Shown here: positions 18,038 through 27,194 of the stretch, one piece after another
Layout: each line of letters starts with the position of its first letter
How positions within the stretch are numbered: position 1 is the stretch's first letter
Made by a program: the position numbers and the translations under genes
NCBI GenBank assembly: GCA_019116305.1
Contig: DXBY01000164.1
Location: forward strand, 1-56,947
Reading direction: 5' to 3'
DNA: 56,947 bases
Source of the DNA: Candidatus Ruania gallistercoris
Lineage (GTDB): Bacteria; Actinomycetota; Actinomycetes; Actinomycetales; Beutenbergiaceae
Notes under the pieces: model-generated
Told to the model about the DNA's origin: nothing
Database searches by the model: none
The model's input: only the letters and a program-made list of their open reading frames with translations

Positions 18038-18964
18038 TCAGCCCTTCACCGAGCCGATCAGCGCACCCTTGACGAAGTAGCGCTGGATGAACGGGTAGAC
18101 GATCAGCATCGGCAGGGTGGCCACCGCGATCACCGCCATCTTCACCGATTGCGCCGGCGGGACCACCTCCACCACGGAGGCGTCCGCGTTCAGTCCGCTG
18201 GCCACGATCACGATCTGGCGCAGCAGCACCTGGATCGGCCAGAGTGTGGAGTCGTTGATGAACAGGATCGCCCACATGTAGGTGTTCCAGTACGCGACCG
18301 CGTAGAACAGCCCGATCGTGGCGATCGAGGCGACCGAGAGCGGGAGCACGATCCGGAGGAAGACCCCCAGCTCGGAGCAGCCGTCGATCCGGGCGGACTC
18401 CTCCAGGCTGTCCGGGATGCCCTGGAAGAAGCTGCGCATGATCACGAAGTTGAACGCGTTCACCGTGAACGGCAGGATCAGCGACCAGATCGAGTCCAGC
18501 AGGCCGAGCCCGTTGACCACGATGAACAGCGGGATCATGCCGCCGCTGAACAACATGGTGAAGACCACCAGGAAGTTGATCACCCGGCGCCCGCGCAGGT
18601 AGCGCTTGCCCAGCGCATAGGCCATCAGAGAGGTAACCAGCAGGCTGAGGAACGTGCCGACCACGGTGACGAACATCGACACCCCCATCGCCCGGAAGAT
18701 GGTGGGGGTGGAGAGCACGTACCGGTAGGCGTCCAGGGTGAACTCCCGCGGGATGATCACGAACGCCCGGGTGGCCAGCTCGCCCGGGTTGGCCAGCGAG
18801 CTGCCGATCACATGCAGGAACGGCAGCAGGCAGATCAGCGCGAAGCCGGTCAGCACCACACCGTTGACCAGCTGGAACACGCGACGCCCGGCAGTGGGCT
18901 TGCGCAGCCGGTCCGGCCGGTAGGTCAACTTCTTCGCAGTGCTGGTTGCGGGGCTGGCAGTCAT
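18038..18964 (-). CDS. Carbohydrate ABC transporter permease (MalG/LplC type)
   Basis: 308 residues with six membrane helices. The cytoplasmic loop EESARIDGCSELGVFLRIVLPLS is the EAA motif that docks the ATPase. The start is ATG 18964, which overlaps the stop of the preceding small membrane-protein gene by four bases; the ORF-track start at 19357 is a read-through artefact. Its partner permease lies 4 kb upstream in the same operon, an unusual separation. No ATPase gene is present, so a shared MsmX/MsiK-type ATPase elsewhere must energise it. Confidence 0.92.
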   Translation of the reverse strand: MTASPATSTAKKLTYRPDRLRKPTAGRRVFQLVNGVVLTGFALICLLPFLHVIGSSLANPGELATRAFVIIPREFTLDAYRYVLSTPTIFRAMGVSMFVTVVGTFLSLLVTSLMAYALGKRYLRGRRVINFLVVFTMLFSGGMIPLFIVVNGLGLLDSIWSLILPFTVNAFNFVIMRSFFQGIPDSLEESARIDGCSELGVFLRIVLPLSVASIATIGLFYAVAYWNTYMWAILFINDSTLWPIQVLLRQIVIVASGLNADASVVEVVPPAQSVKMAVIAVATLPMLIVYPFIQRYFVKGALIGSVKG

Positions 18965-19428
18965 GAGGAACTCCCGTCCCGGACGGGGCGCGCGGCGAAC
19001 AGGCCGGCGCCGAGGAAGAAGAAGAACGCGATCGGGTAGGCGATCAGCTGGCTGCCGAGCAGGCACACCACACCGGCGGCGAACAACCACCAACCTGGAG
19101 CCTTCCGCCACGGCCGGCTCCGGGTGAGCATCACCGCCACCGCGGCCAGGGCGAGCACCAGCAACAGGGTGAGGGCGAACCAGGCGCTGAGCGTGCGGCC
19201 AGCCTCGAACGCCTCCGCCGGAGAGAGCTGGTCCGCCCCGCCGAGCAGCACCGGCCGGACCACCTCCTCGAAGGAGGCCTCGTCCAGCCGGTTCACCACC
19301 AGGGCGAAGCCGCCGAGGAACACCAGCGCCAGGCCCGCCCCGAGCCCGGTCAGCCACAGCTCGGCGGTGCGCCGGATCGCCGGAGGTGGGGCGGCCTCGT
19401 CCGGATCCGCTCCCCGGTGGTCAGTCAT
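18961..19428 (-). CDS. Small membrane protein in the ABC transporter operon, function unknown
   Basis: About 155 residues with two hydrophobic N-terminal and middle segments (LWLTGLGAGLALVFLGGFALVV, SAWFALTLLLVLALAAVAVML) and a C-terminal hydrophobic pair (WWLFAAGVVCLLGSQLIAYPIAFFFFLG). It overlaps the GH28 gene upstream by 8 bp and the permease gene downstream by 4 bp, so it is translationally locked into the operon. It may assemble with the transporter, in the manner of accessory YesL-like proteins (inference). The start could also be 19440 or 19443. Confidence 0.75.
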   Translation of the reverse strand: MTDHRGADPDEAAPPPAIRRTAELWLTGLGAGLALVFLGGFALVVNRLDEASFEEVVRPVLLGGADQLSPAEAFEAGRTLSAWFALTLLLVLALAAVAVMLTRSRPWRKAPGWWLFAAGVVCLLGSQLIAYPIAFFFFLGAGLFAARPVRDGSSS

Positions 19429-20707
19429 CGCGCGCATCATCACCCCGGACCTCCACCCGGACCGCCTGGCAGTCCTGGCTGCTCACTACCGGCCCACGCG
19501 CACCCGCGACCCGCACGGCCGTCACCTCGCTCTGCCGCAGGTGCGCGAGCTGCAGACCGGCCTGGGTCACCGGCTCCAACCCGAGGGCCATATCCGGTGC
19601 CGCCGGCCGTGGCTCGGCGGCGAAGGAGACCGCGACGTCGACCACGGTCAGATCCCTCAGCGGTGCCTCGGGCAGACCGGAGAGGTAGCCGGCGCAGGCG
19701 TGGGTGTTCCGGGCGCTCAGGTGGGACAGGTGTAGCCGCCGGATCTGTGGGGTGCCGGCGTCGACCGGTCGGGCGGTCCGGTCGCCCACCTGCGGTGCTT
19801 TGCCGTCCGGGCCGCAGAAGTAGAACGGGTTCACCGCGATCGGGGTACCGACGCTGTCCATGATCACGTTCGTGACCCGGATGTCCTCCACCGTTCCCCC
19901 GCGGCCGCGCCGGGTCTTGATCCGGATACCGCGATCGGTGCCGGCGAAGAGGCAGTTGCTGATCACCACGTTGCGGATCCCGCCGCTCATCTCGCTGCCG
20001 AGCACCACAGCGCCGTGACCGTGGACCATCGTGCAGTTGGTGATCGCGATGTTCTCGCACGCCGCGGGCTCCCCGGCACGTTCGGTGCCGGCCTTGATCG
20101 CGATGCAGTCGTCCCCGACGTCGATGTGGCAGTCGCTGATCCGCACGTTCCGGCTGGACTCGGGGTTGATGCCGTCGGTGTTCGGCGAGTCGGCCGGGTT
20201 GACGATCTGGACGTTGGTGATCGTCACGTTCTCGCAGAGCAGCGGGTGGATCGTCCAGCTGGGGGAATTGCGCAGGGTGATGTCCCGGATGGTCACTCGC
20301 TCGCACTCGTGCAGTCCGATCAACGTGGGCCGCGGACGGCTCAGGCCAGCGCCCTGATCACGCGAGCGTTCCCACCACGCGTGACCACCGCCGTCGACCG
20401 TGCCGAATCCGGTGATCGACACGTTCCGGGCACCGCGGGCGTACAGGCCAGGGCGATGCACCTCCGCCGGCGCACCCTCCCATCGAGCGGCGATGGGCGG
20501 ATACAGCTCCGGCTGCGGCACCAGCTGCAGGGTGGCACCAGCCTCCAGGTGCAGCTCGATATCGGAGTACACCTGCAGCGAACCGGTGCGGTGCACCCCG
20601 GCGGGGACCACCACGCGGCCGCCGCCAGCCGCGGCTGTCTCGTCGATCGCTTGCTGCAGACCGGCAGTTGCTGGTGCGAGAGCGGAGACCTTTTCGAGAG
20701 TGGGCAC
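19421..20707 (-). CDS. GH28-family polygalacturonase, cytoplasmic
   Basis: All four GH28 signatures occur in order in a right-handed beta-helix: NTDG (176-179), GDDC (198-201), GHG (230-232) and RIK (around 263). These provide the three catalytic Asp residues, the His, and the substrate-binding Arg and Lys. There is no signal peptide, so the enzyme should cleave imported oligogalacturonides from the non-reducing end (inference from family and location). The GTG start has AGGAAGG nine bases upstream. Its place inside the ABC operon points to pectin oligosaccharides as the transported substrate. Confidence 0.93.
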   Translation of the reverse strand: MPTLEKVSALAPATAGLQQAIDETAAAGGGRVVVPAGVHRTGSLQVYSDIELHLEAGATLQLVPQPELYPPIAARWEGAPAEVHRPGLYARGARNVSITGFGTVDGGGHAWWERSRDQGAGLSRPRPTLIGLHECERVTIRDITLRNSPSWTIHPLLCENVTITNVQIVNPADSPNTDGINPESSRNVRISDCHIDVGDDCIAIKAGTERAGEPAACENIAITNCTMVHGHGAVVLGSEMSGGIRNVVISNCLFAGTDRGIRIKTRRGRGGTVEDIRVTNVIMDSVGTPIAVNPFYFCGPDGKAPQVGDRTARPVDAGTPQIRRLHLSHLSARNTHACAGYLSGLPEAPLRDLTVVDVAVSFAAEPRPAAPDMALGLEPVTQAGLQLAHLRQSEVTAVRVAGARGPVVSSQDCQAVRVEVRGDDARDD

Positions 20708-20734
20708 GAACTGTGAACCTTCCTGGCCCAGCTA

Positions 20735-20765
20735 CGGGCACCGGCCGGAGGATGGCCGGTGCCCG
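20735..20765. terminator. Hairpin between the solute-binding-protein and GH28 genes
   Basis: A perfect 12-bp stem (CGGGCACCGGCC with its complement) with loop GGAGGAT sits in the 66 bp between the two genes. Inside an operon such a hairpin usually stabilises the upstream message or lowers read-through, giving more binding protein than enzyme. Confidence 0.6.
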
Positions 20766-20773
20766 CGGCCGGA

Positions 20774-22288
20774 TCAACCGTTGACGCTGTTGTAGGACTC
20801 GGTGAACTCGGCGATCACGTCGTCCAGCCCCTGGCTGCGGGTGGACTCGATCGCCTCCTCGTACCCGGCCATGTCCAGGTCACCGACCATGTACCGGTTG
20901 AAGGCGTCCATCACGGTCTGGTCGATCGTGGACCACTGCTGGTCATAGGTCTCCGAGGACAGGGACTGCGCCGGGTTGGTGACCGCGAACTCGGCGTTCT
21001 CGGCCATCAGCTCGTCCGCCCGGTTCACATACTCGTTGTCCGAGGTGAAGATGATGACGTTGTCCGCGGGCCGGGAGCTGGCATAGGGCTGGACCTCCTG
21101 CTCCCACTCGGTCTGGTTGATCCGGGAGTAGACGCCCTCGCCGTCGACCTCGTAGTGCTCGCCCTCGATACCCTGGGTCATCAGGGTGAACGGCTCCTCG
21201 TCCAGCAGGCTGTCGATGAAGCCGAGCACCTCGAGCAGCTCCTCCTCGGTCTCCACGGTCTGGGTGTTGATCGCCAACCAGCCGCCCATCCCGCCGTTGG
21301 TGTCGGAGACGATCCGGCGCTCCACGTCGCCATAGGTCATGTCGTTGATCTGGGCCCACTCCATCGGGGTCTCCGGGTCGATGCTCTCCGCGAGCTCGAG
21401 ATAGCCGCGGGCCTCGAACAGCCCGGTGATCACGATGCCGCCCTCACCGCGGGCGATGGCATCGCGCTGGTTGTCCTTCTGCATGGTGATGAACTCCTGG
21501 TTCATCCAGCCGTTCTCGTACACCTCGCGGTACCAAGCCATCGCCTCCTTCCACTCCTCGGTGGTGAAGGCCGGCACCACGTTGCCCTGCTCGTCGAGCT
21601 GGAACCGGTCCCCGGCACCGAAGTACCCGGCGATGATCCGGAAGGAGAGGCTGTAGCTCTCCGCCCGCTCGATGAACCCGGTGGTGTCGTCCTGGCCGTT
21701 GCCGTCCGGGTCGTCCTCGGTGAAGGCGCGGGCCACCTCGGCAAGCTCGTCCAGGGTGTGCGGAGCCTCCAGGCCGAGGGCATCCAGCCAGTCCTGGCGC
21801 ACCAGGACGCCGTACCGGGCGATCGGCTTCTGGAACGGGATCCCGTAGAGGTGGCCGTCCAGCCGGGCAACGTCCAGCGTCGCCTGCGGGATCTGGGAGA
21901 GGTTGTCGAACTCGGACAGGTACGGTTCCACGTCCCAGAACATCCCCGACGTCAGCGCGTTGCGCACTGTGGTGGAGTCGATCTGGGTGAGCGAGGTGAT
22001 GTCCGCCAGCGTGCCGGAGGCGAGCGCGGCGTTCACCTTCTCCTCCTTGGATGCATCCGGGACCCACTGCATCTCGAAATCGGTACCGGTGTAGTCCACG
22101 AGGGCCTCGTGGATCGGTCCGTTCGGGTCCGGGGTGGTGGGCGTGTGCAGCATCGACATCCAGGTGATCGGGCCGTCGTCACCGCCGCCTCCTCCCTCGG
22201 TGCCGCCATCGCTCCCGCAGGCTGTCAGGGCCAGAGCTGCGGCGAGGACGGCTGCGGTGCCGCCGGCCAGTCTCTTGTGAGTGTTCAT
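20774..22288 (-). CDS. Extracellular solute-binding lipoprotein of a sugar ABC transporter
   Basis: The N-terminus is a lipoprotein signal with lipobox LALTAC, Cys24 being lipidated, followed by a Gly/Asp-rich linker. The ~480-residue mature part resembles the large (LipO/YtcQ-type) extracellular sugar-binding proteins that pair with LplB/LplC permeases (DWLDALGLEAPHTLDELAEVARAF, DPDGNGQDDTTGF). Its start codon overlaps the stop of the DUF624 gene (ATGA). Probable ligand: galacturonate-containing oligosaccharides, judged only from the adjacent GH28 gene. Confidence 0.92.
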   Translation of the reverse strand: MNTHKRLAGGTAAVLAAALALTACGSDGGTEGGGGGDDGPITWMSMLHTPTTPDPNGPIHEALVDYTGTDFEMQWVPDASKEEKVNAALASGTLADITSLTQIDSTTVRNALTSGMFWDVEPYLSEFDNLSQIPQATLDVARLDGHLYGIPFQKPIARYGVLVRQDWLDALGLEAPHTLDELAEVARAFTEDDPDGNGQDDTTGFIERAESYSLSFRIIAGYFGAGDRFQLDEQGNVVPAFTTEEWKEAMAWYREVYENGWMNQEFITMQKDNQRDAIARGEGGIVITGLFEARGYLELAESIDPETPMEWAQINDMTYGDVERRIVSDTNGGMGGWLAINTQTVETEEELLEVLGFIDSLLDEEPFTLMTQGIEGEHYEVDGEGVYSRINQTEWEQEVQPYASSRPADNVIIFTSDNEYVNRADELMAENAEFAVTNPAQSLSSETYDQQWSTIDQTVMDAFNRYMVGDLDMAGYEEAIESTRSQGLDDVIAEFTESYNSVNG

Positions 22289-23034
22289 CGCGGGTTTCCT
22301 TTCTCCAGGTGCCGCTCCCAGTGCCCGGCAGGTCCGGGTGTGCGAGATGCGACCAGTGCGTCGTTGCGCTCGGATCGGGTAGGGGTCTGCTGCTGGGGCA
22401 GGGTCTCGGTGTGCGCCTCCGCTTCCGCCGCATCGTCCTCGGCCAGGCGGCGGAACACGCTGCGCACGATCAGACCGACCACAGCCATCGGCAGGGCGAT
22501 ACCGACCAGCGGCAGCAACGGCAGGGCGAAGCGGTACATCAGCCAGTACAGGGCGGCCACTGCTGTGGTCCCGATGATCGTCCAGTGCAGCGAGCCCACC
22601 CCGAGCAGCAGCGCTGCGGTGAGCGTGGACCGGATCGTGTTCACCTCCAGCGCGGCGAGCACGAAGTACACGTAAGCGGTGATCACCGCCAGCAGCACCA
22701 GCGCCAGCAGGTTCGCGACCCGGAGGTACCAGCTCGGCGCACTCAGCACGTTCACCCCGATCACCGCTCCGAGGCCGAGCAGCACCCAGCTGACCAGCAC
22801 CGGACGCCAGCCCAGCTCGGTGGCATAGCGCCGGAAGGTGGCGGTCACCGGCGGCAGCTCACCGAGGCGGAACCAGCGGTCGACGTATTTGGCGAACGCA
22901 TAGGTGGCCGGACCGGCACCGACGATGCCGAGGCCTACGACCGTGGTGGCGATCCAGAGCAGGTTCAACCAGAGCAGCCGGTAGAACCCGGACAGCAGGT
23001 GGTTCAGCCGAACCAGGCCTTCATAGGACAGCAT
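22285..23034 (-). CDS. DUF624/YesL-family membrane protein
   Basis: 249 residues with five hydrophobic segments; the N-terminal half (SGFYRLLWLNLLWIATTVVGLGIVGAGPATYAF) is the DUF624 hallmark seen in B. subtilis YesL, which sits in a rhamnogalacturonan operon. The function is unproven but the family is tied to LplBC-type sugar transporters. I chose ATG 23034 after GGAGGAGG; the ORF-track start at 23163 overlaps the upstream permease. The C-terminal ~45 residues are charged and likely cytoplasmic. Confidence 0.88.
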   Translation of the reverse strand: MLSYEGLVRLNHLLSGFYRLLWLNLLWIATTVVGLGIVGAGPATYAFAKYVDRWFRLGELPPVTATFRRYATELGWRPVLVSWVLLGLGAVIGVNVLSAPSWYLRVANLLALVLLAVITAYVYFVLAALEVNTIRSTLTAALLLGVGSLHWTIIGTTAVAALYWLMYRFALPLLPLVGIALPMAVVGLIVRSVFRRLAEDDAAEAEAHTETLPQQQTPTRSERNDALVASRTPGPAGHWERHLEKGNPR

Positions 23035-23062
23035 GCCGAACACCTCCTCCGCCGCAGGCGGG

Positions 23063-24037
23063 TCAGTAGACGCCTTCTTCGCCGAACTTCTTCGCCATCC
23101 GGTTCGCGATGACCACCAGGAGCAGGCCCACCAGCCCCTTGAACATGCCCACTGCGGTGGCATAGCTGAGCTGCCCGTTCTGGATACCCGCGGTGTAGAC
23201 GTAGGTGTCGAAGATCTCCGCCACCTCCCGGTTCAGCGAGTTCAGCAGCAGGAACATGTGCTCGAAGCCGAGCTCGAGGAAGTCGCCGATGGCGAGGATG
23301 AACATCACCACGATCGTGGGCCGGATCGCCGGCAGGGTGATGTGCCAGGTCTGCCGCCAGCGCCCGGCCCCGTCCAGCTCAGCAGCCTCGTACAGGCTCA
23401 CATCCACCGCGGTGAGCGCCGCCAGGTAGACGATCGTGCCCCAGCCCGCGGACTTCCACACGTTCTGGAAGACATACATCGGACGCAACCACTCGGTATC
23501 AGTGAGGAAGGCGATCTCCTCGCCGCCGGCCCCGGCGATCAGGTTGTTCACCGCCCCGCCGTCGGTGGTGAGCAGCACGTAGAACAGGGAGACCACGATC
23601 ACCCAGGACATGAAGTGCGGCAGGTACACGATCGACTGCAGGGAACGCTTGAACACCCGGGACCGGATCTCGTTCAGCATCAACGCCAGGATGATCGGCA
23701 CCGGGAAGGAGAACACCAACAGCAGCAGGGACACGATCAACGTGTTCCGCAGCAGCATGAAGAAGGTGTCCTCGGTGAACAGCCGGACGAAGTGGTCGAA
23801 CCCCACCCACGGGCTCTCTGCCACACCGAGGAAGGGCATGTAGTCCTGGAAGGCGATCACCAGGCCGCCCATCGGCAGGTACTTGAAGAGCAGGAAGTAC
23901 GCGATCCCGGGAAGTGCCATCAGGTACAGCGTCCTGTGCCGCCAGATGGAGGGCTTGCGGCGCCTGGTCGGCGGCACCGAGGCCTCGTTCGGGGGCGGCG
24001 CTGCTCCGCGACGGCGGATGAGCGAAGGTGCGCTCAT
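23063..24037 (-). CDS. Sugar ABC transporter permease (LplB/UgpA type)
   Basis: 324 residues with six membrane helices starting at LYLMALPGIAYFLLFKYLPMGG; the docking loop is EAAELDGAGRWRQTWHITLPAI. It is the first gene of the leftward operon. I chose ATG 24037. A TTG at 24136 would extend the frame by 33 residues and lies right at the predicted transcription start, so a leaderless TTG start cannot be excluded, though the extension is hydrophilic and encoded by operator DNA. Regulation is probably by the LacI fusion protein through the sites at 24121 and 24269. Confidence 0.92.
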   Translation of the reverse strand: MSAPSLIRRRGAAPPPNEASVPPTRRRKPSIWRHRTLYLMALPGIAYFLLFKYLPMGGLVIAFQDYMPFLGVAESPWVGFDHFVRLFTEDTFFMLLRNTLIVSLLLLVFSFPVPIILALMLNEIRSRVFKRSLQSIVYLPHFMSWVIVVSLFYVLLTTDGGAVNNLIAGAGGEEIAFLTDTEWLRPMYVFQNVWKSAGWGTIVYLAALTAVDVSLYEAAELDGAGRWRQTWHITLPAIRPTIVVMFILAIGDFLELGFEHMFLLLNSLNREVAEIFDTYVYTAGIQNGQLSYATAVGMFKGLVGLLLVVIANRMAKKFGEEGVY

Positions 24038-24120
24038 CGCGCCGTCACTCTCGCCGTTGTCGTCGCCTGCATTGGCGTGTCCTCGCTCTTCGTCGAGCTG
24101 GTCTGAACCAGCTACCGGTG

Positions 24121-24173
24121 GGAACCGGTTTCTCAATGAAAGGAGACTACAACAGAGTCGAGGCAGTTAGCAA
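24121..24173 (-). promoter_or_regulatory. Leftward promoter and LacI-type operator of the ABC transporter operon
   Basis: On the minus strand a -35 box TTGCTA (24168-24173) and a -10 box TAGTCT (24144-24149) are separated by 18 bp. Immediately downstream lies GGAACCGGTTTC (24121-24132 as read on the plus strand), a CG-centred palindrome. This reproduces the layout of the promoter at 12117-12162: -35, 18 bp, -10, then the operator over the start point. Confidence 0.65.
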
Positions 24174-24268
24174 CGGTCGGAGTCTTTCGACTGAAATGTA
24201 GGGATTTTCTCTGGAAGTGGCCAGACCGGCGGCATGATCGGTCAGGGGTGAACCGACACGAGAAACGG

Positions 24269-24282
24269 GAGACCGGTTACTC
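24269..24282. promoter_or_regulatory. Second LacI-type site upstream of the ABC operon promoter
   Basis: GAGACCGGTTACTC is a near-perfect CG-centred palindrome related to GAAACCGGTTTC, about 150 bp upstream of the promoter-proximal site. Paired sites at this distance are typical of looping repression by LacI-family tetramers, although many family members are dimers. Confidence 0.45.
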
Positions 24283-24408
24283 GCTAGATCGGGAGCATCG
24301 CCATCCACGCGCATGCCAGGTCCTGCCTCAGCAGCACAGCTGACTGTCGCTGCCCTGATGGTGGCCGCGGTGGCCCTGCTGCTGCCCTAAGTCCACGGCC
24401 GTGACCAT

Positions 24409-24511
24409 CGGAGGTACCTGCGGCGGTCGGAGGTACCTGCCGCGATCAGAGGCACCAGCGGCGCTTGGAGGTACGCCGCGCCAACCTCAGACCGCCGCCG
24501 GTACCTCCGAT
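24409..24511. repeat. Four 19-bp tandem repeats plus an inverted copy, after xylB
   Basis: Units begin at 24409, 24428, 24447 and 24466, exactly 19 bp apart, and share a core close to CGGAGGTACCTGC. At 24490-24511 there is an inverted copy that matches the first unit and its 5' flank (24407-24428) at 21 of 22 positions. The block ends 16 bp past the xylB stop codon, so the transcript could fold into a long hairpin that terminates xylAB. Alternatively it is a DNA-binding array. Confidence 0.7.
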
Positions 24512-24527
24512 GACGAGCGCTGCAGGA

Positions 24528-25985
24528 CTACGGCCGGGTCAGCGTCTTGGTCCGGGCGCTGGCGTACCGCTCGGCGAGACCGGTGCTGGGTGCATTCGGC
24601 GCGAAGGTCTTCTCCCCCGCCAGCTCCCACTCCGGGGCCTCGTCCTCGCCACTGAGCGCCCACGCGGCCTGGCGACCTGCGCCGTCGGCCACATACTCTC
24701 CGGGCGCCGGGACCAGCACCTCGGACCCGAGCACATCCGGGGCGATCTGCTGGACCGCGGCGGAGCGAGCGGCACCGCCGATGAGCAGCAGCCGGCGCGG
24801 CTGCACGCCTTGGTCCCGCAGCGCGGTGAGGGCGTCGGCGAGGCCGGAGAGCACCCCTTCGACGGCGGCGCGCGCCAGGTGCGCGGGCGTCAGGTTGGCC
24901 CGGCGCACGCCGTGGATCGCGCCCGTGGCATCGGGCAGGTTCGGGGTGCGCTCACCTTCGAAGTAGGGCACCACGGTCAGCCCGTCCGCACCGGCGGGTG
25001 CGGACAGCGCCAGCTCAGCAAACGCCTTGTGGTCGACCCCGAGCAGCGTGCCGACCGCGTCGAACACCTGACTGCCGTTCAGGGTGGCCAGCAGCGGCAG
25101 GAAGTGCCCGCTCGCATCGGCGAAGGACGCGACAGTGCCGCTGGCATCGGCCGTGGGGGTGTCCGAGACTGCGGAGACCACTCCGGAGGTGCCGATCGAG
25201 ATGGCCACATCGCCCACGCCCATCCCGAGGCCGAACGCCGCAGCGGCGTTGTCCCCGGCACCGGCACCGAGCACCAGGTCGGGGCTGCCCGGGCGGTGCA
25301 CTGTGCGTGCCACCGCACCCGGGGCAACCACCCGAGGCACCGCCACCTGCCGGCCGAAGCCGTGTTCGAGCAGGTCGGGCTGGTAACTACCGCTGACAGC
25401 GTCGTAGTAGCCGGTCCCGGAGGCGTCCGAGGCGTCGGTGGTGAGCCGGGCCAACCCGTCAGTTCCCGGACCGTCGCCGGCCAGGCGCCAGGTGAGCCAG
25501 TCGTGCGGCAGCGCCACCGCAGCCACCCGGGCCGCATTCTCCGGCTCGTGCTCGGCCAGCCAGCGCAGCTTGGTGATGGTGAATGAGGCGACCGGGACCA
25601 GACCGACGCGTTCTGCCCAGGCCTGCCGGCCGGCGTCGGCGTCCCCGTCACCGAGCTCGGCGATCAGGTCGGTCGCCGCCCCGGCGCTGCGGGTGTCGTT
25701 CCACAGCAGGGCCGGGCGGACCACCGCGCCGTTGGCGTCCAGAGCGACCATGCCGTGCTGCTGCCCGCCCACGCTGACAGCGGCCACATCCTCCAGCCCA
25801 CCGGCGGCGGCGATCGCCTGCTGCAGTGCCTGCCACCACGCCTCCGGATCCACTTCGGTACCCGGCGGGTGGGGCGCGGACCCGAACCGGCGCAGCGCCC
25901 CGGTGGCCGCATCCCGGATCACCACAGTGGCGGACTGGGTGGAGGAGTCGATCCCTGCGACCAGGGCACCGTCGGAGGAGGTCAT
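24528..25985 (-). CDS. xylB: Xylulokinase
   Basis: Phosphorylates D-xylulose to D-xylulose-5-phosphate with ATP, feeding the pentose phosphate pathway. FGGY-kinase features: [19 protein letters not shown] at the N-terminus, [30 protein letters not shown] and the C-terminal [22 protein letters not shown]. Full length at 485 residues. It follows xylA by 9 bp on the same strand and should be co-transcribed with it. Confidence 0.95.
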   Translation of the reverse strand: MTSSDGALVAGIDSSTQSATVVIRDAATGALRRFGSAPHPPGTEVDPEAWWQALQQAIAAAGGLEDVAAVSVGGQQHGMVALDANGAVVRPALLWNDTRSAGAATDLIAELGDGDADAGRQAWAERVGLVPVASFTITKLRWLAEHEPENAARVAAVALPHDWLTWRLAGDGPGTDGLARLTTDASDASGTGYYDAVSGSYQPDLLEHGFGRQVAVPRVVAPGAVARTVHRPGSPDLVLGAGAGDNAAAAFGLGMGVGDVAISIGTSGVVSAVSDTPTADASGTVASFADASGHFLPLLATLNGSQVFDAVGTLLGVDHKAFAELALSAPAGADGLTVVPYFEGERTPNLPDATGAIHGVRRANLTPAHLARAAVEGVLSGLADALTALRDQGVQPRRLLLIGGAARSAAVQQIAPDVLGSEVLVPAPGEYVADGAGRQAAWALSGEDEAPEWELAGEKTFAPNAPSTGLAERYASARTKTLTRP

Positions 25986-25994
25986 AGGTCCTGC

Positions 25995-27173
25995 CTATCC
26001 GATCAGGTGCTGGATCGCCAACTGGTTCAGCCGGACGAAACCGTAGTTGCGCTCACCGGCGGCGTCGGCGTCGAAGTCCTCGAAGGCACTGGTGTCGGCG
26101 AGCAGATCGGCCACTGTCTCTCCCGGGCTGAGCGTGGGTTCGCCGAGCTCGAGCACCCCGGAATCGGCGAACGCCTGCTGCACGGCCGGGTCCTCGCGGT
26201 AGGCCTTGGCCTTGGCAGCGAGCAGCAGGTAGGTCTCCATGTTCGCCTTCGCCGAGTCCCACACCCCCTCGTAGCCTTCAGTGCGGGAGGGCTTGTAGTC
26301 GAAGTGCCGCGGGCCGTCGTAGCGGGGGCCGCCGCCGGGGAAGCCGTTCTCTAGCAGGTCCACGGTGAAGAAGGCGGAGAGCAGGTCTCCGTGGCCGAAC
26401 ACCAGGTCCTGGTCGTACTTGATCGAGCGCTGTCCGTTCAGGTCGATGTGGAACAGCTTGCCGGACCAGAGCGCCTGCGCGATCCCGTGGGTGTAGTTCA
26501 GACCGGCCATCTGCTCGTGCCCGGTCTCCGGGTTCAGGCCCACGATGTCGCCGTGCTCGAGCTCGGCGATGAAGCCCAGCGCGTGGCCCACAGTGGGCAG
26601 CAGGATGTCTCCGCGCGGCTCGTTCGGCTTCGGCTCGAGGGCGATCTTCAGGTCGTAGCCGCGGTCCTTGATGTAGGCGGCGACCGTGTCCACACCCTCG
26701 CGGTAGCGGTCGAGGGCAGCGTTGATGTCCTTGACACCGTCGTACTCGCTGCCCTCGCGCCCGCCCCACATCACGAAGGTCGTGGCACCCAGTGAAGCGG
26801 CCAGGTCCACGTTCCGGAGCACCTTGCGCAGCGCGAACCGGCGCACCGAGCGGTCGTTGGAGGTGAATCCGCCGTCCTTGAACACCGGATGGTCGAACAG
26901 GTTCGTGGTGACCATCTCGATCACCAGTCCGGCCGCATCGGTGGCCGTCTTGAAATCGGTGAGGATCTGCTCCCGAGTGGCGTCGTCGCTGCCGAACGGA
27001 ACGACGTCGTCGTCGTGGAAGGTCACCGCCCAGGCGCCGAGCTCGGCGAGCCTGGTGGCGTACTCTCCCGGGTCCAGCGCCGGTCGGGTCGCGGCGCCGA
27101 ACTGGTCGCGCGCGGTCCAGCCGACGGTCCACAGACCGAAGGAGAACTTGTCGGCGGGGGTGGGGGTCACCAT
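25995..27173 (-). CDS. xylA: Xylose isomerase
   Basis: Converts D-xylose to D-xylulose using two divalent metal ions. The 392 residues match the short actinobacterial class: [18 protein letters not shown], the catalytic-His segment [12 protein letters not shown], the metal-ligand segment [11 protein letters not shown] and [19 protein letters not shown]. It starts with ATG 22 bp from the beginning of a tandem-repeat array and is divergent from a ROK-family regulator, the usual arrangement for xyl operons. Confidence 0.97.
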   Translation of the reverse strand: MVTPTPADKFSFGLWTVGWTARDQFGAATRPALDPGEYATRLAELGAWAVTFHDDDVVPFGSDDATREQILTDFKTATDAAGLVIEMVTTNLFDHPVFKDGGFTSNDRSVRRFALRKVLRNVDLAASLGATTFVMWGGREGSEYDGVKDINAALDRYREGVDTVAAYIKDRGYDLKIALEPKPNEPRGDILLPTVGHALGFIAELEHGDIVGLNPETGHEQMAGLNYTHGIAQALWSGKLFHIDLNGQRSIKYDQDLVFGHGDLLSAFFTVDLLENGFPGGGPRYDGPRHFDYKPSRTEGYEGVWDSAKANMETYLLLAAKAKAYREDPAVQQAFADSGVLELGEPTLSPGETVADLLADTSAFEDFDADAAGERNYGFVRLNQLAIQHLIG

Positions 27174-27194
27174 GGTGGGCTCCTCATCGCTGAA

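Larger units (their letters stand above)
24038..24408. other. Intergenic regulatory region upstream of the ABC transporter operon
   Basis: With the repeats that follow it to 24527, this is about 490 bp without a gene. The part from 24120 to 24290 is A+T-richer than its surroundings and holds the leftward promoter and LacI-type sites described separately. No coding potential was recognised from 24290 to 24408. Confidence 0.6.

Noticed and set aside
20759-22675. 638-residue open frame on the plus strand
   Set aside because: Antisense to the solute-binding lipoprotein and DUF624 genes, whose families are clear. Composition is that of a shadow frame.
24409-24511. CRISPR array
   Set aside because: Repeats are directly adjacent with no spacers of typical length, only four units, and no cas genes are in the window. 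The same holds for the 21-bp repeats at 27195.
24401-24655. 84-residue open frame covering the 19-bp repeats
   Set aside because: It extends antisense into xylB and its sequence is low-complexity; explained better as a repeat or terminator region.
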